Notes: a model not told the origin generated them from the sequence alone. A stretch of DNA of 64,000 bases from Clostridium carboxidivorans P7 (GCF_001038625.1 NZ_CP011803.1:1550001-1614000); one strand, 5' to 3'; positions 25,790-35,222 are shown, counted from the stretch's first letter. Program-made: numbers and translations.

Positions 25790-26434
25790 TTAAAGCATTT
25801 TCTTTATCATAATTGCAGCAGAAGTTCTGTCTGATGTTCCAAGTTTACTATAAATATTACTTATATAGTTTTTGACAGTGCCTTCAGATATAAATAGGGA
25901 AGAAGCTATTTGTTTGTTATTAAAGCCCATGGATAACATTTTAGCAATTTCAGTTTCTCTTTCTGAAAGCTCATTAATAACTTTTTTTTCATTTGGTTTA
26001 AACTTTGGATTTGACGAAAGACTTTGAACAAGTTTTTTAGCTACAGTTGAAGGAAGCATCATTGAACCTTTGTAAGCATCATTTATTGCTTTTATAAGTT
26101 CATCACCTTCAATATCTTTTAATATATAACCTGAAGCACCATAATTTAATGCTTCAATAATATAATCACCATCATTAAATGTAGTCAAAATCAAGATTAT
26201 AATTTGTGGATATAGAGCTTTAAGCATTTTTGTGCATTTAACACCATCCATTTCAGGCATTCTTATATCCATTAGTATTAAATCAGGAACATTCTGCTTG
26301 CAAAACTCAAGTACCTCACTGCCATTTTTTACAGCACCTACTACAGTAAAATTTTCTTCAAGTTCAAGAATGGTTTTTAATCCATCTCTCATTAAAGTTT
26401 GATCATCTGCAATCAATATTTTAATATTACTCAT
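25790..26434 (-). CDS. NarL/FixJ-type response regulator
   Basis: A 214-residue regulator with a receiver domain (acidic pair in IADDQ, phosphoacceptor Asp in DLILMDIRMPEMDG, conserved Lys in YILKD) and a LuxR-type helix-turn-helix at the C terminus (LSERETEIAKMLSMGFNNKQ, then SEGTVKNYISNIYSKL). Its start overlaps the kinase gene by eight bases. It should activate the downstream ABC genes of the same operon in response to the kinase. Confidence 0.95.
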   Translation of the reverse strand: MSNIKILIADDQTLMRDGLKTILELEENFTVVGAVKNGSEVLEFCKQNVPDLILMDIRMPEMDGVKCTKMLKALYPQIIILILTTFNDGDYIIEALNYGASGYILKDIEGDELIKAINDAYKGSMMLPSTVAKKLVQSLSSNPKFKPNEKKVINELSERETEIAKMLSMGFNNKQIASSLFISEGTVKNYISNIYSKLGTSDRTSAAIMIKKML

Positions 26435-27641
26435 AATTCACCTCTTTTACATCCATGTACTTTGGAAAGGATATATATAAACCAAACCCTTCATTAGCCT
26501 TTGAAGATACATGAATATTACCATTAAGCTCTAAAATTCTGTCTCTCATGGCTCTAAGACCAAAGCCAGGAGTTATTATATCCGAGCCAATTCCATTGTC
26601 TTCGAGAGAAAAAAATATATTTTCATTTTTCTCATATATTTTAAGCAAAAAAGCACTACTTTTACCGTGTTTCATTCCATTAGTGAGACCTTCTAAAAAT
26701 GCAGAAAGAATAACTTTTTCTTGGGATTTTTCAAAAGATATATTTTCATCTATTTGAGATTTAATAACAACTTCAGAATGCTTTTCTGTTTCTTTTATAA
26801 TTGAATGTATTTCAGAATAAAAATCAAGTATATCATTACCACTTTCTAAAACGCGTACAGAATTTCTTATATTGTTAAGACCTTTTCTAACCTGACTTTG
26901 AGCAAGTCCAAGTTTTTCAAGTGCGGTATCAGTATCTTTATTTATAAGTCTTTTGGAAGCTTCTAGTTGAATCAAAACTGTAGTTAAAGTATGTCCAACA
27001 GTATCATGTATGTCTCTTGCTATTCTATTTCTTTCCTTTAATGCAGTCATAGCTTCCACACGTTCATAAGCTAACTTAAGATTAGCATAAAGTAAGTCTT
27101 TTTCTAGCTTTTTTATTGTAATGTCTCTTAAATTATCTTCTATAATACTTGTTTGCTTTAAAAGATAATTTATAAGAAAAAATATTATATAAACAACAAT
27201 AAAAATTGGCAAAGCTATAAGAATATAAGTAACAGCTTTACTAATATCATAATATAATTTATTTAAAATGGAAACACAGCACATTATATACATTATAAAA
27301 AGTGAAATAATCCCAATATTAAATTTTTCATTTACAACAATATCTTCCAGTAGAAACAAATAAAGACTTGTTGATAAAAAACTAGAGTCAAATTTATTAA
27401 TGAAAAATATAAGACTTACTTCAAAGAAATAAATAAAAAAATTTAATAAGGTTAGTTTTCTATTCTTATTATACAAACCATGAAGAAAAAAAGTGTTTAT
27501 AGAGTAAAAAGCTAAAAATATAAAATATAATGACAACAGCATAATCCAGTTTGAAACATTATATATTGAACTGGCTATCATAACTAATGTGAAAGCACAG
27601 TAATTTATACATGTTATAATATTTTTAGATTTACTCACCAT
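26427..27641 (-). CDS. NarL-family sensor histidine kinase
   Basis: A 404-residue membrane kinase. Residues 1 to about 180 form five or six hydrophobic helices with little extracellular sequence, so it probably senses within or at the membrane. A coiled region leads to the HisKA_3 box with the phosphorylated His in RIARDIHDTVGHTL (about residue 215), and the HATPase domain ends with DNGIGSD and GFGLRAMRDRI. It is first in the operon kinase, regulator, permease, ATPase, permease. Such intramembrane-sensing kinases commonly work with their neighbouring ABC transporter against peptide antibiotics. Confidence 0.92.
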   Translation of the reverse strand: MVSKSKNIITCINYCAFTLVMIASSIYNVSNWIMLLSLYFIFLAFYSINTFFLHGLYNKNRKLTLLNFFIYFFEVSLIFFINKFDSSFLSTSLYLFLLEDIVVNEKFNIGIISLFIMYIMCCVSILNKLYYDISKAVTYILIALPIFIVVYIIFFLINYLLKQTSIIEDNLRDITIKKLEKDLLYANLKLAYERVEAMTALKERNRIARDIHDTVGHTLTTVLIQLEASKRLINKDTDTALEKLGLAQSQVRKGLNNIRNSVRVLESGNDILDFYSEIHSIIKETEKHSEVVIKSQIDENISFEKSQEKVILSAFLEGLTNGMKHGKSSAFLLKIYEKNENIFFSLEDNGIGSDIITPGFGLRAMRDRILELNGNIHVSSKANEGFGLYISFPKYMDVKEVNYE

Positions 27642-27787
27642 TAATTTTCACCTCATAAAGTTTACTAATATAAATTATATCATAATTAAAATTTTAAGTT
27701 TTTACTAAGGTTATTCTAGTTTCTATAAAGAATAGTAACGTTATCAGATATATTTGAAAAATAGTAAATAAAATTAAAATTTTGCTA

Positions 27788-27818
27788 TTGACTTAAAGTG
27801 CACTTTAAGTGATATTAT
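27788..27818 (+). promoter_or_regulatory. MerR-type promoter with a 19-bp spacer and a 20-bp palindrome
   Basis: TTGACT (27788-27793) and TATTAT (27813-27818) are separated by 19 bp, the stretched spacing typical of promoters activated by MerR proteins. The perfect palindrome ACTTAAAGTGCACTTTAAGT (27791-27810) fills the spacer. The MerR gene starts 73 bp downstream, so it very likely controls itself and the next gene from here. Confidence 0.8.
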
Positions 27819-27890
27819 TTTGTTATTGGGAGACAAGATAGTATAAATGATCATTTAAGGCAACATAAGGAAAGTGGGAGGAATTTTAGC

Positions 27891-28271
27891 TTGGAATTGG
27901 AAATAAGTGAAGTATCAAAGATAACTAAATTAAAAGCACATACCCTTAGGTATTATGAGGATATTGGATTAATTAGAGATATAAAGAGAAATTCTGCAGG
28001 AAAAAGAGTTTACAGTGAACAGGACTTAAAATGGCTTGAGGTAATAAACAGGCTTAGGGCAACAGGAATGAATATAGCTAAGATGAAAGAATATGCAAAC
28101 TTAAGGCATATGGGAGATGAAACTATTACAGAAAGAAAGAATATTATGGAAGAACATTTAAAATTTATAGAACAGCAAATTGAAAAATTGCTAGAAGCAA
28201 AGGATTATGTTGCAAGAAAAGTTCAAATTTATAGTGAGATGGAGGAAAAAATTAATGAAAGAAGAGACTAG
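27891..28271 (+). CDS. MerR-family transcriptional regulator
   Basis: A 126-residue regulator beginning with TTG behind a GGGAGGA site. The winged helix shows KAHTLRYYEDIGLI and RVYSEQDLKWLEVI, followed by RATGMNIAKMKEYA and a long dimerisation helix. There is no cysteine-based metal-binding loop and no large effector domain, so it belongs to the small MerR group that senses organic compounds or stress. Its coding end overlaps the start of the CMD-family gene by 17 bases, so the two are translationally coupled. Confidence 0.92.
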   Translation: MELEISEVSKITKLKAHTLRYYEDIGLIRDIKRNSAGKRVYSEQDLKWLEVINRLRATGMNIAKMKEYANLRHMGDETITERKNIMEEHLKFIEQQIEKLLEAKDYVARKVQIYSEMEEKINERRD

Positions 28272-29049
28272 ATTAGAAAGAGGATATAGAAAATTACAAG
28301 AAATTGATGGAAAAGCAGGTGAAGAGGTAAAAAATAGTTTAAATGATATATCGCCTGATTTGGTAAAATATATGATTGAATATTCCTTTGGAGACATATA
28401 TTCAAGGGATGGATTGGATTTAAAATCAAAGGAAATTGCTGTTGTTGCATCACTAACAGCACTTGGAAATGCAGAGCCTCAATTAAAGGTTCATATAAAT
28501 GGAGCGCTAAATGTTGGATGTACGATCAATGATATAAAAGAAATAATACTTCAAATGTCAGCATATTCTGGTTTTCCAACATGCATAAATGCTATGAATG
28601 CATTAAAGGATGTTTTAAGTGAACGTGAAAAACAAGGAATAAAAGATTCTATAGGGGAGGAGGCAACAAATAAAATTTCTCCTGAGGATAGATATGAGGT
28701 TGGTGCAGCTGAACTTTCAGAATTAGATGGCAATCAAGTAGAAATTCTTGAAAATGCATATAATAATTTTTCACCAGATCTTGTGAAATTAGTAGTGCAA
28801 AGTTATGCAGATATTATTTCAAGAAATAATTTAAATAAGAGATATAGGCAAATTGCTACTATTGCTGCATTAACTGCTTTAGGCAATGCTAAGTCTCAAT
28901 TAAAATTTCATATTAATGCAGGACTTAATATAGGGTTAACAGCTGATGATGTAAAGGAAATAATGCTCTTAATGACAATTTATGCTGGTTTTCCATCTGC
29001 CATAAATGGGACAAATATTTTAAAAGAAGTGTTACATGAAAGAAAATAA
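28255..29049 (+). CDS. Two-domain carboxymuconolactone decarboxylase (CMD)-family protein
   Basis: A 264-residue protein of two CMD repeats. Each has LKSKEIAVVASLTALGNAEP-like and VHINGALNVGCT-like segments ending in GFPTCINAMNAL-type helices, at about residues 50-120 and 180-255. The AhpD-type redox CxxC is absent in both copies; the conserved His of the helix is kept. Start is ATG 28255 behind GGAGG (28241-28245), inside the end of the MerR gene. CMD proteins act as decarboxylases or peroxidase partners. Control by the MerR protein suggests a stress or detoxification role. Confidence 0.85.
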   Translation: MKEETRLERGYRKLQEIDGKAGEEVKNSLNDISPDLVKYMIEYSFGDIYSRDGLDLKSKEIAVVASLTALGNAEPQLKVHINGALNVGCTINDIKEIILQMSAYSGFPTCINAMNALKDVLSEREKQGIKDSIGEEATNKISPEDRYEVGAAELSELDGNQVEILENAYNNFSPDLVKLVVQSYADIISRNNLNKRYRQIATIAALTALGNAKSQLKFHINAGLNIGLTADDVKEIMLLMTIYAGFPSAINGTNILKEVLHERK

Positions 29050-29065
29050 TTTAAAAGGATTAAAG

Positions 29066-29104
29066 AGCCTCAGTCTTATGAAAATTAAACACTGGGGCTT
29101 TTTT
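29066..29104. terminator. Intrinsic terminator
   Basis: AGCCTCAGT (29066-29074) pairs with ACTGGGGCT (29091-29099) with one wobble pair, followed by a run of six T. It ends the MerR/CMD unit and lies next to the opposing uppS-like gene. Confidence 0.8.
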
Positions 29105-29105
29105 A

Positions 29106-29825
29106 TTAATCATCAATTTCATTGTAAAATTTAATTGCTTCATTTAGATGACCAATTTTAAAGTCAGGCCAAAAATATTTAGTGATCCACAGCTTTGCTT
29201 TTGCAGACTGCCAAAGTAAAAAATTACTTATTCTCCTTTCACCACTTGTTCTAATGATTAAATCAACATCTGGCAATCCAGAAGTGTACATATAGCTATT
29301 AATTAGAGTTTCATCTATTTTATCATTCCTAAGATTTTCATTATTCATATCAGAAATAATACTTTTAACAGCATTTGTCATTTCTGAGCGGCTTCCATAA
29401 TTTAGTGCAACATTTAATACCATACCAGAATTATTTTCTGTTAGCTTTTCTGTTTTTTTAATTTCATTTATCAGTTTAGAAGAAAGACTATCCATATTGC
29501 CTATATGTTTTACTTTAACATTTTTTCCAACTTCATTTTGTAATTTTATAAAAAACTCTATAAAAAGATTCATTAAGAAATTTACTTCTTGTTTTGAGCG
29601 ATTCCAGTTTTCAGTAGAAAAAACGTAAAAAGTTAATACTTCAACTCCTAATTCTGAGCAAGCTTTAGTGATGGTTTTAATTGGATCTGTACCAGCTTTA
29701 TGCCCTAAATAGCGTGGTAAGCCTTTTTCTTTGGCCCATCTTCCATTTCCATCACAAATTATAGCAATATGTTTTGGAATTTTAATATTATTGTCATTTA
29801 ATAAACCCTTTATTGAATTATCCAT
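29106..29825 (-). CDS. uppS: Cis-prenyltransferase, UppS family (undecaprenyl diphosphate synthase-like)
   Basis: A 239-residue enzyme that extends farnesyl diphosphate with isopentenyl diphosphate to make the C55 carrier for wall synthesis. The catalytic CDGNGRWAK (Asp near residue 25), RYLGHKAGTD, NYGSRSEM and RTSGERRISNFLLWQ blocks are all present. Two details differ from the usual housekeeping form: Cys precedes the catalytic Asp where Met is common, and the last block reads AKAKLWITKYFWPDF. It stands alone, not beside cdsA/dxr/frr, so it may be a second copy with an altered role. Confidence 0.88.
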   Translation of the reverse strand: MDNSIKGLLNDNNIKIPKHIAIICDGNGRWAKEKGLPRYLGHKAGTDPIKTITKACSELGVEVLTFYVFSTENWNRSKQEVNFLMNLFIEFFIKLQNEVGKNVKVKHIGNMDSLSSKLINEIKKTEKLTENNSGMVLNVALNYGSRSEMTNAVKSIISDMNNENLRNDKIDETLINSYMYTSGLPDVDLIIRTSGERRISNFLLWQSAKAKLWITKYFWPDFKIGHLNEAIKFYNEIDD

Positions 29826-30100
29826 TTTTTTCTCCTATTCTATCTTCAAAATTTTTAATTATTATGTATTTTGTAAGGAAGTAGCATATTACATTGTAAT
29901 TATTGCCTTTGATTGTATATTTTAGTTCAGTTAACCTAATTATAGAAATTATAACACATTATCTATATTATAACTCAATCGTTTTGCTTTATATAAACAG
30001 AGTAGATTTTATGTTTATTTTTCAGATAGATGTAACAGGAATCAATAAAAAATAAGGGGACATAATACAAAATATAACTAATATACAGGAGGACAATATA

Positions 30101-30370
30101 ATGAAAAAAATAGATGAAGCAATTGACAGAATTAAGACGCTTGAATGTGCAACAGGAAATTTAGAAAATAGAATTGTTGGAATATTAGAGGAGTATGGGG
30201 TTGCAGATAGAAGTAAAATAGACATAAATAGAAATAGCAATTTTGATACGGATGAAGCACAAGGATATAAAGTAAAAATAGAAGGTGAACCAGGGTCCAT
30301 TGTAGTAGTAGCTAAATCTGGATATGATGATTATGTAGCAGAGGTTATAGATGCTTACAGCAAATCATAG
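30101..30370 (+). CDS. Hypothetical protein of 89 residues
   Basis: A small acidic soluble protein with an excellent GGAGGA site before its ATG and its own terminator. The N-terminal 30 residues are predicted helical (KKIDEAIDRIKTLECATGNL), the C-terminal part beta-rich (GYKVKIEGEPGSIVVVAKSG). There is no signal peptide or recognised motif. I do not recognise the family. Confidence 0.65.
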   Translation: MKKIDEAIDRIKTLECATGNLENRIVGILEEYGVADRSKIDINRNSNFDTDEAQGYKVKIEGEPGSIVVVAKSGYDDYVAEVIDAYSKS

Positions 30371-30398
30371 ATAATTAGATATAATACAATTTAAATGT

Positions 30399-30444
30399 AG
30401 GCAACATATTAGCATTTTTTGATTACTAGTATGCTGTCTTTTTT
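30399..30444 (+). terminator. Intrinsic terminator
   Basis: An imperfect 15-bp stem with one bulge (from 30399, right arm 30424-30439) is followed by a six-T run, just after the 89-residue hypothetical gene. Confidence 0.65.
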
Positions 30445-30583
30445 AGTTTATCAATTTGCCCATATTTGAATAGTATTATGTATTATGATAGGATAATTTA
30501 TAATAACCTGATTTTGTTAGGTAATAAGATGAACTTAAGTAAAATGATAAAGATATTTTATGTGAAGTTGGAGATGTTAAGTA

Positions 30584-31267
30584 TTGAAGGAAAAGATATT
30601 AATTGTAGATGATGAAGAAGATATAATTTCGTTTTTAAAGGATTCGCTTCAAGAGGATGATTATGAAGTTTTTGTGGCATATAGTGGTATAGAAGCTGTT
30701 GAAAAGGCAAAGCTTAATCCTGATTTAATATTGCTGGATGTTATGATGCCAGGTAAAAATGGATATGAAGTATGTAGAGAAATAAGAGATATAGTGAATT
30801 GTCCTATTATCTTTTTAACTGCAAAGAGTGAAGAGGAAGATTTAATTACAGGTTTAGGAGTAGGTGGAGATGATTACATTTCCAAGCCCTTTAGCTTAAG
30901 ACAATTAAAAGCAAGAATAAGTGCACATTTAAGGAGAGACCAAAGAAGCTTTAATAATGAAAATAGAGTAAATTTATATTTTGAAAATTTAAATATAGAT
31001 TTAAAAGGAAGAACTATTTTTTGTATGGGTGAAGTTATTCCTTTGACTAAAAAGGAATTTGGAGTAATAGAGCTTTTAGCAGTAAATTGTGGACAAGTAT
31101 TTTCCAAGGAACAAATATATGAAAAGATATGGGGTTATGATGCAGAGGGGGATTCAGCAACAGTGGCAGAACATATAAAGAAGATACGATATAAATTGAA
31201 AAAATATGATAAAGATAGAGAATATATTTCTACTGTATGGGGGGTAGGATATAAGTGGGAAAAGTAA
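30584..31267 (+). CDS. OmpR/PhoB-type response regulator
   Basis: A 227-residue regulator that starts with TTG. The receiver domain has the Asp pair in VDDEED, the phosphoacceptor Asp in LILLDVMMPGKNG and the Lys in DDYISKPF; the C-terminal winged helix ends with YISTVWGVGYKWEK. No kinase is adjacent, but an unpaired kinase lies at 35223, after three ABC genes and an esterase-like gene, so this is the likely partner. A strong terminator separates this gene from the ABC genes. Confidence 0.93.
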   Translation: MKEKILIVDDEEDIISFLKDSLQEDDYEVFVAYSGIEAVEKAKLNPDLILLDVMMPGKNGYEVCREIRDIVNCPIIFLTAKSEEEDLITGLGVGGDDYISKPFSLRQLKARISAHLRRDQRSFNNENRVNLYFENLNIDLKGRTIFCMGEVIPLTKKEFGVIELLAVNCGQVFSKEQIYEKIWGYDAEGDSATVAEHIKKIRYKLKKYDKDREYISTVWGVGYKWEK

Positions 31268-31309
31268 AATTTTTTTGAGTGATAATGAAAAATTGTTTGA
31301 TATTTAAAA

Positions 31310-31353
31310 ACCGTGAAATATAGGGCTAATGTCCTAATTTCATGGTTTTTTTA
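31310..31353 (+). terminator. Intrinsic terminator between the response regulator and the ABC genes
   Basis: AACCGTGAAAT (31310-31320) pairs with ATTTCATGGTT (31338-31348) with one wobble, followed by seven T. It would uncouple the regulator gene from the downstream ABC/esterase/kinase genes. A further short palindrome (AAACTT-TATAAA-AAGTTT, about 31403-31420) lies between it and the ABC gene. Confidence 0.8.
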
Positions 31354-31492
31354 TGCACTTCTGTTTTTGGTAATAGTTTTCTATGAATTAAATTTTTTTT
31401 AAAAACTTTATAAAAAGTTTAAAAATGAATTTTAAAATTAAAGAGCAGTAAAGAAAAGATTGGTAATTTTGAATTTATAGGAGGCAATTAAT

Positions 31493-32233
31493 ATGTTAAA
31501 CAAGAAAATTGAAGTCAAAAATGTTACTAAAAAAATAGGAAAGAGAACTATACTAGATGGAGTTTCTTTTGATATATACGAAGGAGATATATGTGGTTTT
31601 ATAGGTCCAAATGGGGCAGGAAAAACTACCTTAATAAGAGTTATAACAAATTTGATATCGCCTACAGAAGGTGAAGTAAGTGTAGCTGGAGTAAATGTTA
31701 ATGAAAATAGAAAAACTGCACTTACTAAGCTTGGAGCAATTGTTGAAGAACCCATATTTTTCTCATATATGACAGGCAGGCAAAACTTAAAAAATTTAGC
31801 TATGCTAAATCCTGATATGTCAAAAGAGGAACAAAAAGAAAAAGTAGAAGAAGTATTAAAAATAGTTGATCTTGAAGATAGGGGCGATGATAAGGTTAAG
31901 ACTTATTCTTTGGGAATGAAGCAGAGACTAGGAATTGCTCAAGCACTTTTAAATAATCCAGAAGTAGTTATTTTAGATGAACCAGCCAATGGACTTGATC
32001 CTATAGGAATGAGAGATTTAAGAAATCTTATTTTGAAACTTAGAGAAGAGAAAAATATAACTTTCTTTATATCAAGCCATCTTTTAGATGAACTTCAGCA
32101 AATGTGTAATAGATTTATTGCAATAAATAAAGGAAAAATTATATGGCAGGGAAGTAAGGAAAATTTATTAAAAAATACAGGAGAAGGCGGAAGATTAGAA
32201 GATGCATTTATAAACTTAGTAAGTGGCTATTAA
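31493..32233 (+). CDS. ABC transporter ATP-binding protein (BcrA/lantibiotic-immunity type)
   Basis: A 246-residue ATPase with Walker A GPNGAGKTT, signature YSLGMKQRLGIA and Walker B VVILDEPANGLD. The AGVNVNEN and VEEPIFFSYMTGRQNL segments after the Q-loop are the BcrA/NatA-like pattern found in antibiotic and bacteriocin exporters. Two ABC-2 permeases follow with gaps of 12 bases. The set probably confers export or immunity towards a peptide or lipid-II-binding agent, judging by family and by the two-component genes at both ends. Confidence 0.92.
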   Translation: MLNKKIEVKNVTKKIGKRTILDGVSFDIYEGDICGFIGPNGAGKTTLIRVITNLISPTEGEVSVAGVNVNENRKTALTKLGAIVEEPIFFSYMTGRQNLKNLAMLNPDMSKEEQKEKVEEVLKIVDLEDRGDDKVKTYSLGMKQRLGIAQALLNNPEVVILDEPANGLDPIGMRDLRNLILKLREEKNITFFISSHLLDELQQMCNRFIAINKGKIIWQGSKENLLKNTGEGGRLEDAFINLVSGY

Positions 32234-32245
32234 GGAGGAAGAAGG

Positions 32246-33058
32246 ATGAAACAATTATTTTTGAGTGAATGGCAGAGAATGTGGAAACGAAAATCAACAT
32301 GGCTTTGTTTTGGGTTAGTACCTATAATATTGTTTAACTTTGTTAAATATTATCTTAAATTAAACCTTAAATTTACATCAAGCAGTACTAAATATACTAC
32401 ATTTTTAAATTTTCCAAGTACAGTGCTTCAAATGAATCTTACTCTATTTTTTAACATCATAGCTATCTTGTTAATAATCATATCTATAACTAGTGAATAT
32501 AGAACAGGTGAGCTTAGAATGATTATGATAAGAGCAGTATCCTTTAAGGATATAATAAAGGCAAAATTTTTGGCAATTGTAAGCATGCTGTTTTTGTTAT
32601 TAACTAGTCATTTAATTATAAGTTATATACTAGGGTACTTATTTCTTCCACATGAAAAAGTTAAATTTAGAACTTATAATTATGCTTTTACACTAAATGA
32701 AGCAGTTTTATACAATTTTAAGTATTACATTATTGCGTTTATAACGCTTATTGCTGCAGCTGCAGTTATTATGGTTATATGCATAAATTGCAGGACAACT
32801 ACAGGAGCAGTTGGAGGAAGTTTAACTTTCATAGCAGCATCAGCATTATATCCAACTATGTATTCAGTATTTACAAATAAGGTAAGTGAAATAGTAGACC
32901 TTTCATCCTTAGTGTCAATTCAAGACCACGGTATATTAATTATACTTGCACAAAATCCAAAGGATATAGGGTTAATAATATTTATAATTGCTTTGTATAT
33001 AGGAGTATTTTACTTGATTGCAGTTAATTTGTTTAATGATAAGGATTGTTATATTTAG
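32246..33058 (+). CDS. ABC-2 type transporter permease
   Basis: A 270-residue membrane protein with six predicted helices. The N terminus (LSEWQRMWKRKSTWLCFG) is the short cytoplasmic helix typical of ABC-2 permeases, and SEYRTGELRMIMIRAVSFKD after the second helix is the coupling-helix region of the family. An AGGAGG site precedes the ATG. It pairs with the following permease under the upstream ATPase. Confidence 0.85.
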   Translation: MKQLFLSEWQRMWKRKSTWLCFGLVPIILFNFVKYYLKLNLKFTSSSTKYTTFLNFPSTVLQMNLTLFFNIIAILLIIISITSEYRTGELRMIMIRAVSFKDIIKAKFLAIVSMLFLLLTSHLIISYILGYLFLPHEKVKFRTYNYAFTLNEAVLYNFKYYIIAFITLIAAAAVIMVICINCRTTTGAVGGSLTFIAASALYPTMYSVFTNKVSEIVDLSSLVSIQDHGILIILAQNPKDIGLIIFIIALYIGVFYLIAVNLFNDKDCYI

Positions 33059-33070
33059 GGAGGAATTATT

Positions 33071-33844
33071 ATGAAAAGATTGATAGAAGCTGAAGTTCAA
33101 AGAATATGGATTAATAAAAAAACAAGAATATTATTAATGCTCATTATAGTAGATACAATACTTAGTTGTATATTTAGATTAAAGTGTCCAAGTGGTTCTT
33201 ATGATGCAAAAAATTATACGGTAGCGTTGAACTCACTAAATTTTTCACCTTTTATATATCAGGAAGTTAGTTTAGTTTTATTGTATATAGCATTACCAAT
33301 TATATTTATTGATTCAATAAATTATGAACAAATTACAGGAGCTTTTAGAATGTATATGATAAGGCCTTACAAAAAATATGAATTTATGATATCAAAATGG
33401 ATAAGCTTAGCATTAACTACATTTATATTAATGTTTATAGTATTTGCAATTAGTACCATTTTTGGATATTTGTTTATGCCTAAGGTGTCAACTGTTACCT
33501 TCTATAATATACAGCATAAATTTAATGCATTAGGTGCCTTATTATACATTGCAAAATTTTATATGATACAGTTTCTAGTGTTATTAAGCATTCTTTCTAT
33601 AGCATCTATTATTTCAGTGATAATATCTAATTCTGTAATTTCTATTTTATCTGTAATTGGATCAATTGCAATTTTAACACATTTTACAAATGTATTTGAG
33701 TTCTTATGGAAAAATGTGAAATATGGATTTTACACTTTAGGTCATACAGTACCTGTAAGTGAGCATATTGCTGTATTGGCTTTAATTGTGTGTGGGCTTT
33801 TTATGGGAATAGAAATATGGATAAAAAAAGACTACCTCTATTAA
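33071..33844 (+). CDS. ABC-2 type transporter permease
   Basis: A 257-residue membrane protein with six predicted helices. It opens with IEAEVQRIWINKKTRILLML, similar in plan to the preceding permease, and has the loop NYEQITGAFRMYMIRPYKKYE in the position of the coupling helix. It is 12 bases after the previous gene and most likely forms a heterodimeric channel with it. Confidence 0.84.
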   Translation: MKRLIEAEVQRIWINKKTRILLMLIIVDTILSCIFRLKCPSGSYDAKNYTVALNSLNFSPFIYQEVSLVLLYIALPIIFIDSINYEQITGAFRMYMIRPYKKYEFMISKWISLALTTFILMFIVFAISTIFGYLFMPKVSTVTFYNIQHKFNALGALLYIAKFYMIQFLVLLSILSIASIISVIISNSVISILSVIGSIAILTHFTNVFEFLWKNVKYGFYTLGHTVPVSEHIAVLALIVCGLFMGIEIWIKKDYLY

Positions 33845-33877
33845 GGTGAAATATGAAAGGTTGGAGGTATGATGTAA

Positions 33878-35206
33878 ATGAAGAAAATAGTAACTATAAT
33901 ACTTTGTGCTCTAATTTTAATTTTTGGAGTTTTCGTAGTAAATAATCAATATGAAGAATATAAAAAGGTTAAAGTTGTAGAGGCTTTAAAAAGTAAAAAA
34001 GTAGATATAAACACAGTAAAAGCAGGAAATGATTTTAAAGATTTAATGCCTCTTAAAAGTGTACTAAAGAATAAGCGAATTATAGCAATGGGAGAGGCTA
34101 CTCATGGAACAAAGGAATTCTTTCAAATGAAACATAAAATGCTTGAATTTTTAGTTGAAGAAATGGGATATAATGTTTTTGGAATAGAAGCATGTATGAG
34201 TAACTGTATGGCTGTTAATGATTATGTTCTATATGGAAAAGGGGATGCTGAGAAGGTTGTAGGTGGAATGGGATTTTGGACATGGGATACGAAAGAAGTA
34301 GTAGATATGGTAAAATGGATGAGGGAATATAATAAAAATCATGATAAAAAAGTTAAGTTTTATGGTTTTGATATGCAATCATCTGATATAGCAGCAGCAA
34401 AGGTTACAGAATACTTGAAAAAAGTAGATCCAGTTTATGAAAGTCAAATAGATAGTGTACTTGAAAAGTTTAGAAGTCCAAATGTATTTGATAATAAAGA
34501 TGTACAGCTTCCAGGAGATAAAGTTAAAGAAATAATCAATATAATGGAAAAAAACAAAAATGATTATATTAACAAATCATCTAAAGAAGATTATGAACTT
34601 TATAAACAAAATTTAAATATTATATATCAAGCTTATGATATGCTTCATGGAAAACAAAGTGATGCTGAAAGGGAGAATAAGAGAGATAAATATATGGCTG
34701 AAAATGTTAAATGGATATTAGATTTTGAAGGACAGGATGCAAAAATTATGCTTTGGGCACATAATACACATGTAGACAAGCAGGAAGATAATTTAAATAA
34801 TGAGGATTATAATGTAAAAAGAATGGGAGCAAATTTGTATGATATGTACAAGGACAAATTATATGTTATTGGGTTTCAATTTAATGAAGGAAGTGCCATA
34901 GCAGTGGACAAAACTTCTAAGCCTAATGCCCTTAAAAAATGTACACTTAAAGCAGCAAACAAAGAATCAGCACCATGTATTTTATCTAAAGTTAGTCCTT
35001 TATTTTTTATAGATTTTAAAACAGCAGCAGAAAATAGATACATTAAGGATTTTATATCGTCATCACAAAGTTGTCGTGATTTTGGTGCTGATTTCAATGG
35101 AGATGATAAAAGCTATGTAAATACTACTTTAAATGAAAGTTATGATGGTTTGATATATATAGACAAGACAACTCATTCTGAACCAAATTATTTGATTCCA
35201 AACTAA
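33878..35206 (+). CDS. Membrane-anchored erythromycin esterase-like protein
   Basis: A 442-residue protein with an N-terminal hydrophobic anchor (about 4-22) and no lipobox, so the enzyme should face outwards. The erythromycin-esterase fold is marked by MGEATHGTKEFFQMKHKM (the Glu and His of the catalytic site), FGIEA, GFDMQ, and LWAHNTHV near residue 296. Length fits the EreA/EreB/succinoglycan-type family. Members hydrolyse macrolide lactones, but many chromosomal homologs have other or unknown substrates. It sits between the ABC permeases and the histidine kinase of the same cluster. Confidence 0.85.
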   Translation: MKKIVTIILCALILIFGVFVVNNQYEEYKKVKVVEALKSKKVDINTVKAGNDFKDLMPLKSVLKNKRIIAMGEATHGTKEFFQMKHKMLEFLVEEMGYNVFGIEACMSNCMAVNDYVLYGKGDAEKVVGGMGFWTWDTKEVVDMVKWMREYNKNHDKKVKFYGFDMQSSDIAAAKVTEYLKKVDPVYESQIDSVLEKFRSPNVFDNKDVQLPGDKVKEIINIMEKNKNDYINKSSKEDYELYKQNLNIIYQAYDMLHGKQSDAERENKRDKYMAENVKWILDFEGQDAKIMLWAHNTHVDKQEDNLNNEDYNVKRMGANLYDMYKDKLYVIGFQFNEGSAIAVDKTSKPNALKKCTLKAANKESAPCILSKVSPLFFIDFKTAAENRYIKDFISSSQSCRDFGADFNGDDKSYVNTTLNESYDGLIYIDKTTHSEPNYLIPN

Positions 35207-35222
35207 TAGAGGTAGGGTTTAA

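Noticed and set aside
20480..27840. Shared 14-mer TGGGAGACAAGATA near 20482 and 27827
   Set aside because: In 64 kb of biased sequence several 14-base matches are expected by chance; the surroundings do not match and no common structure is visible.
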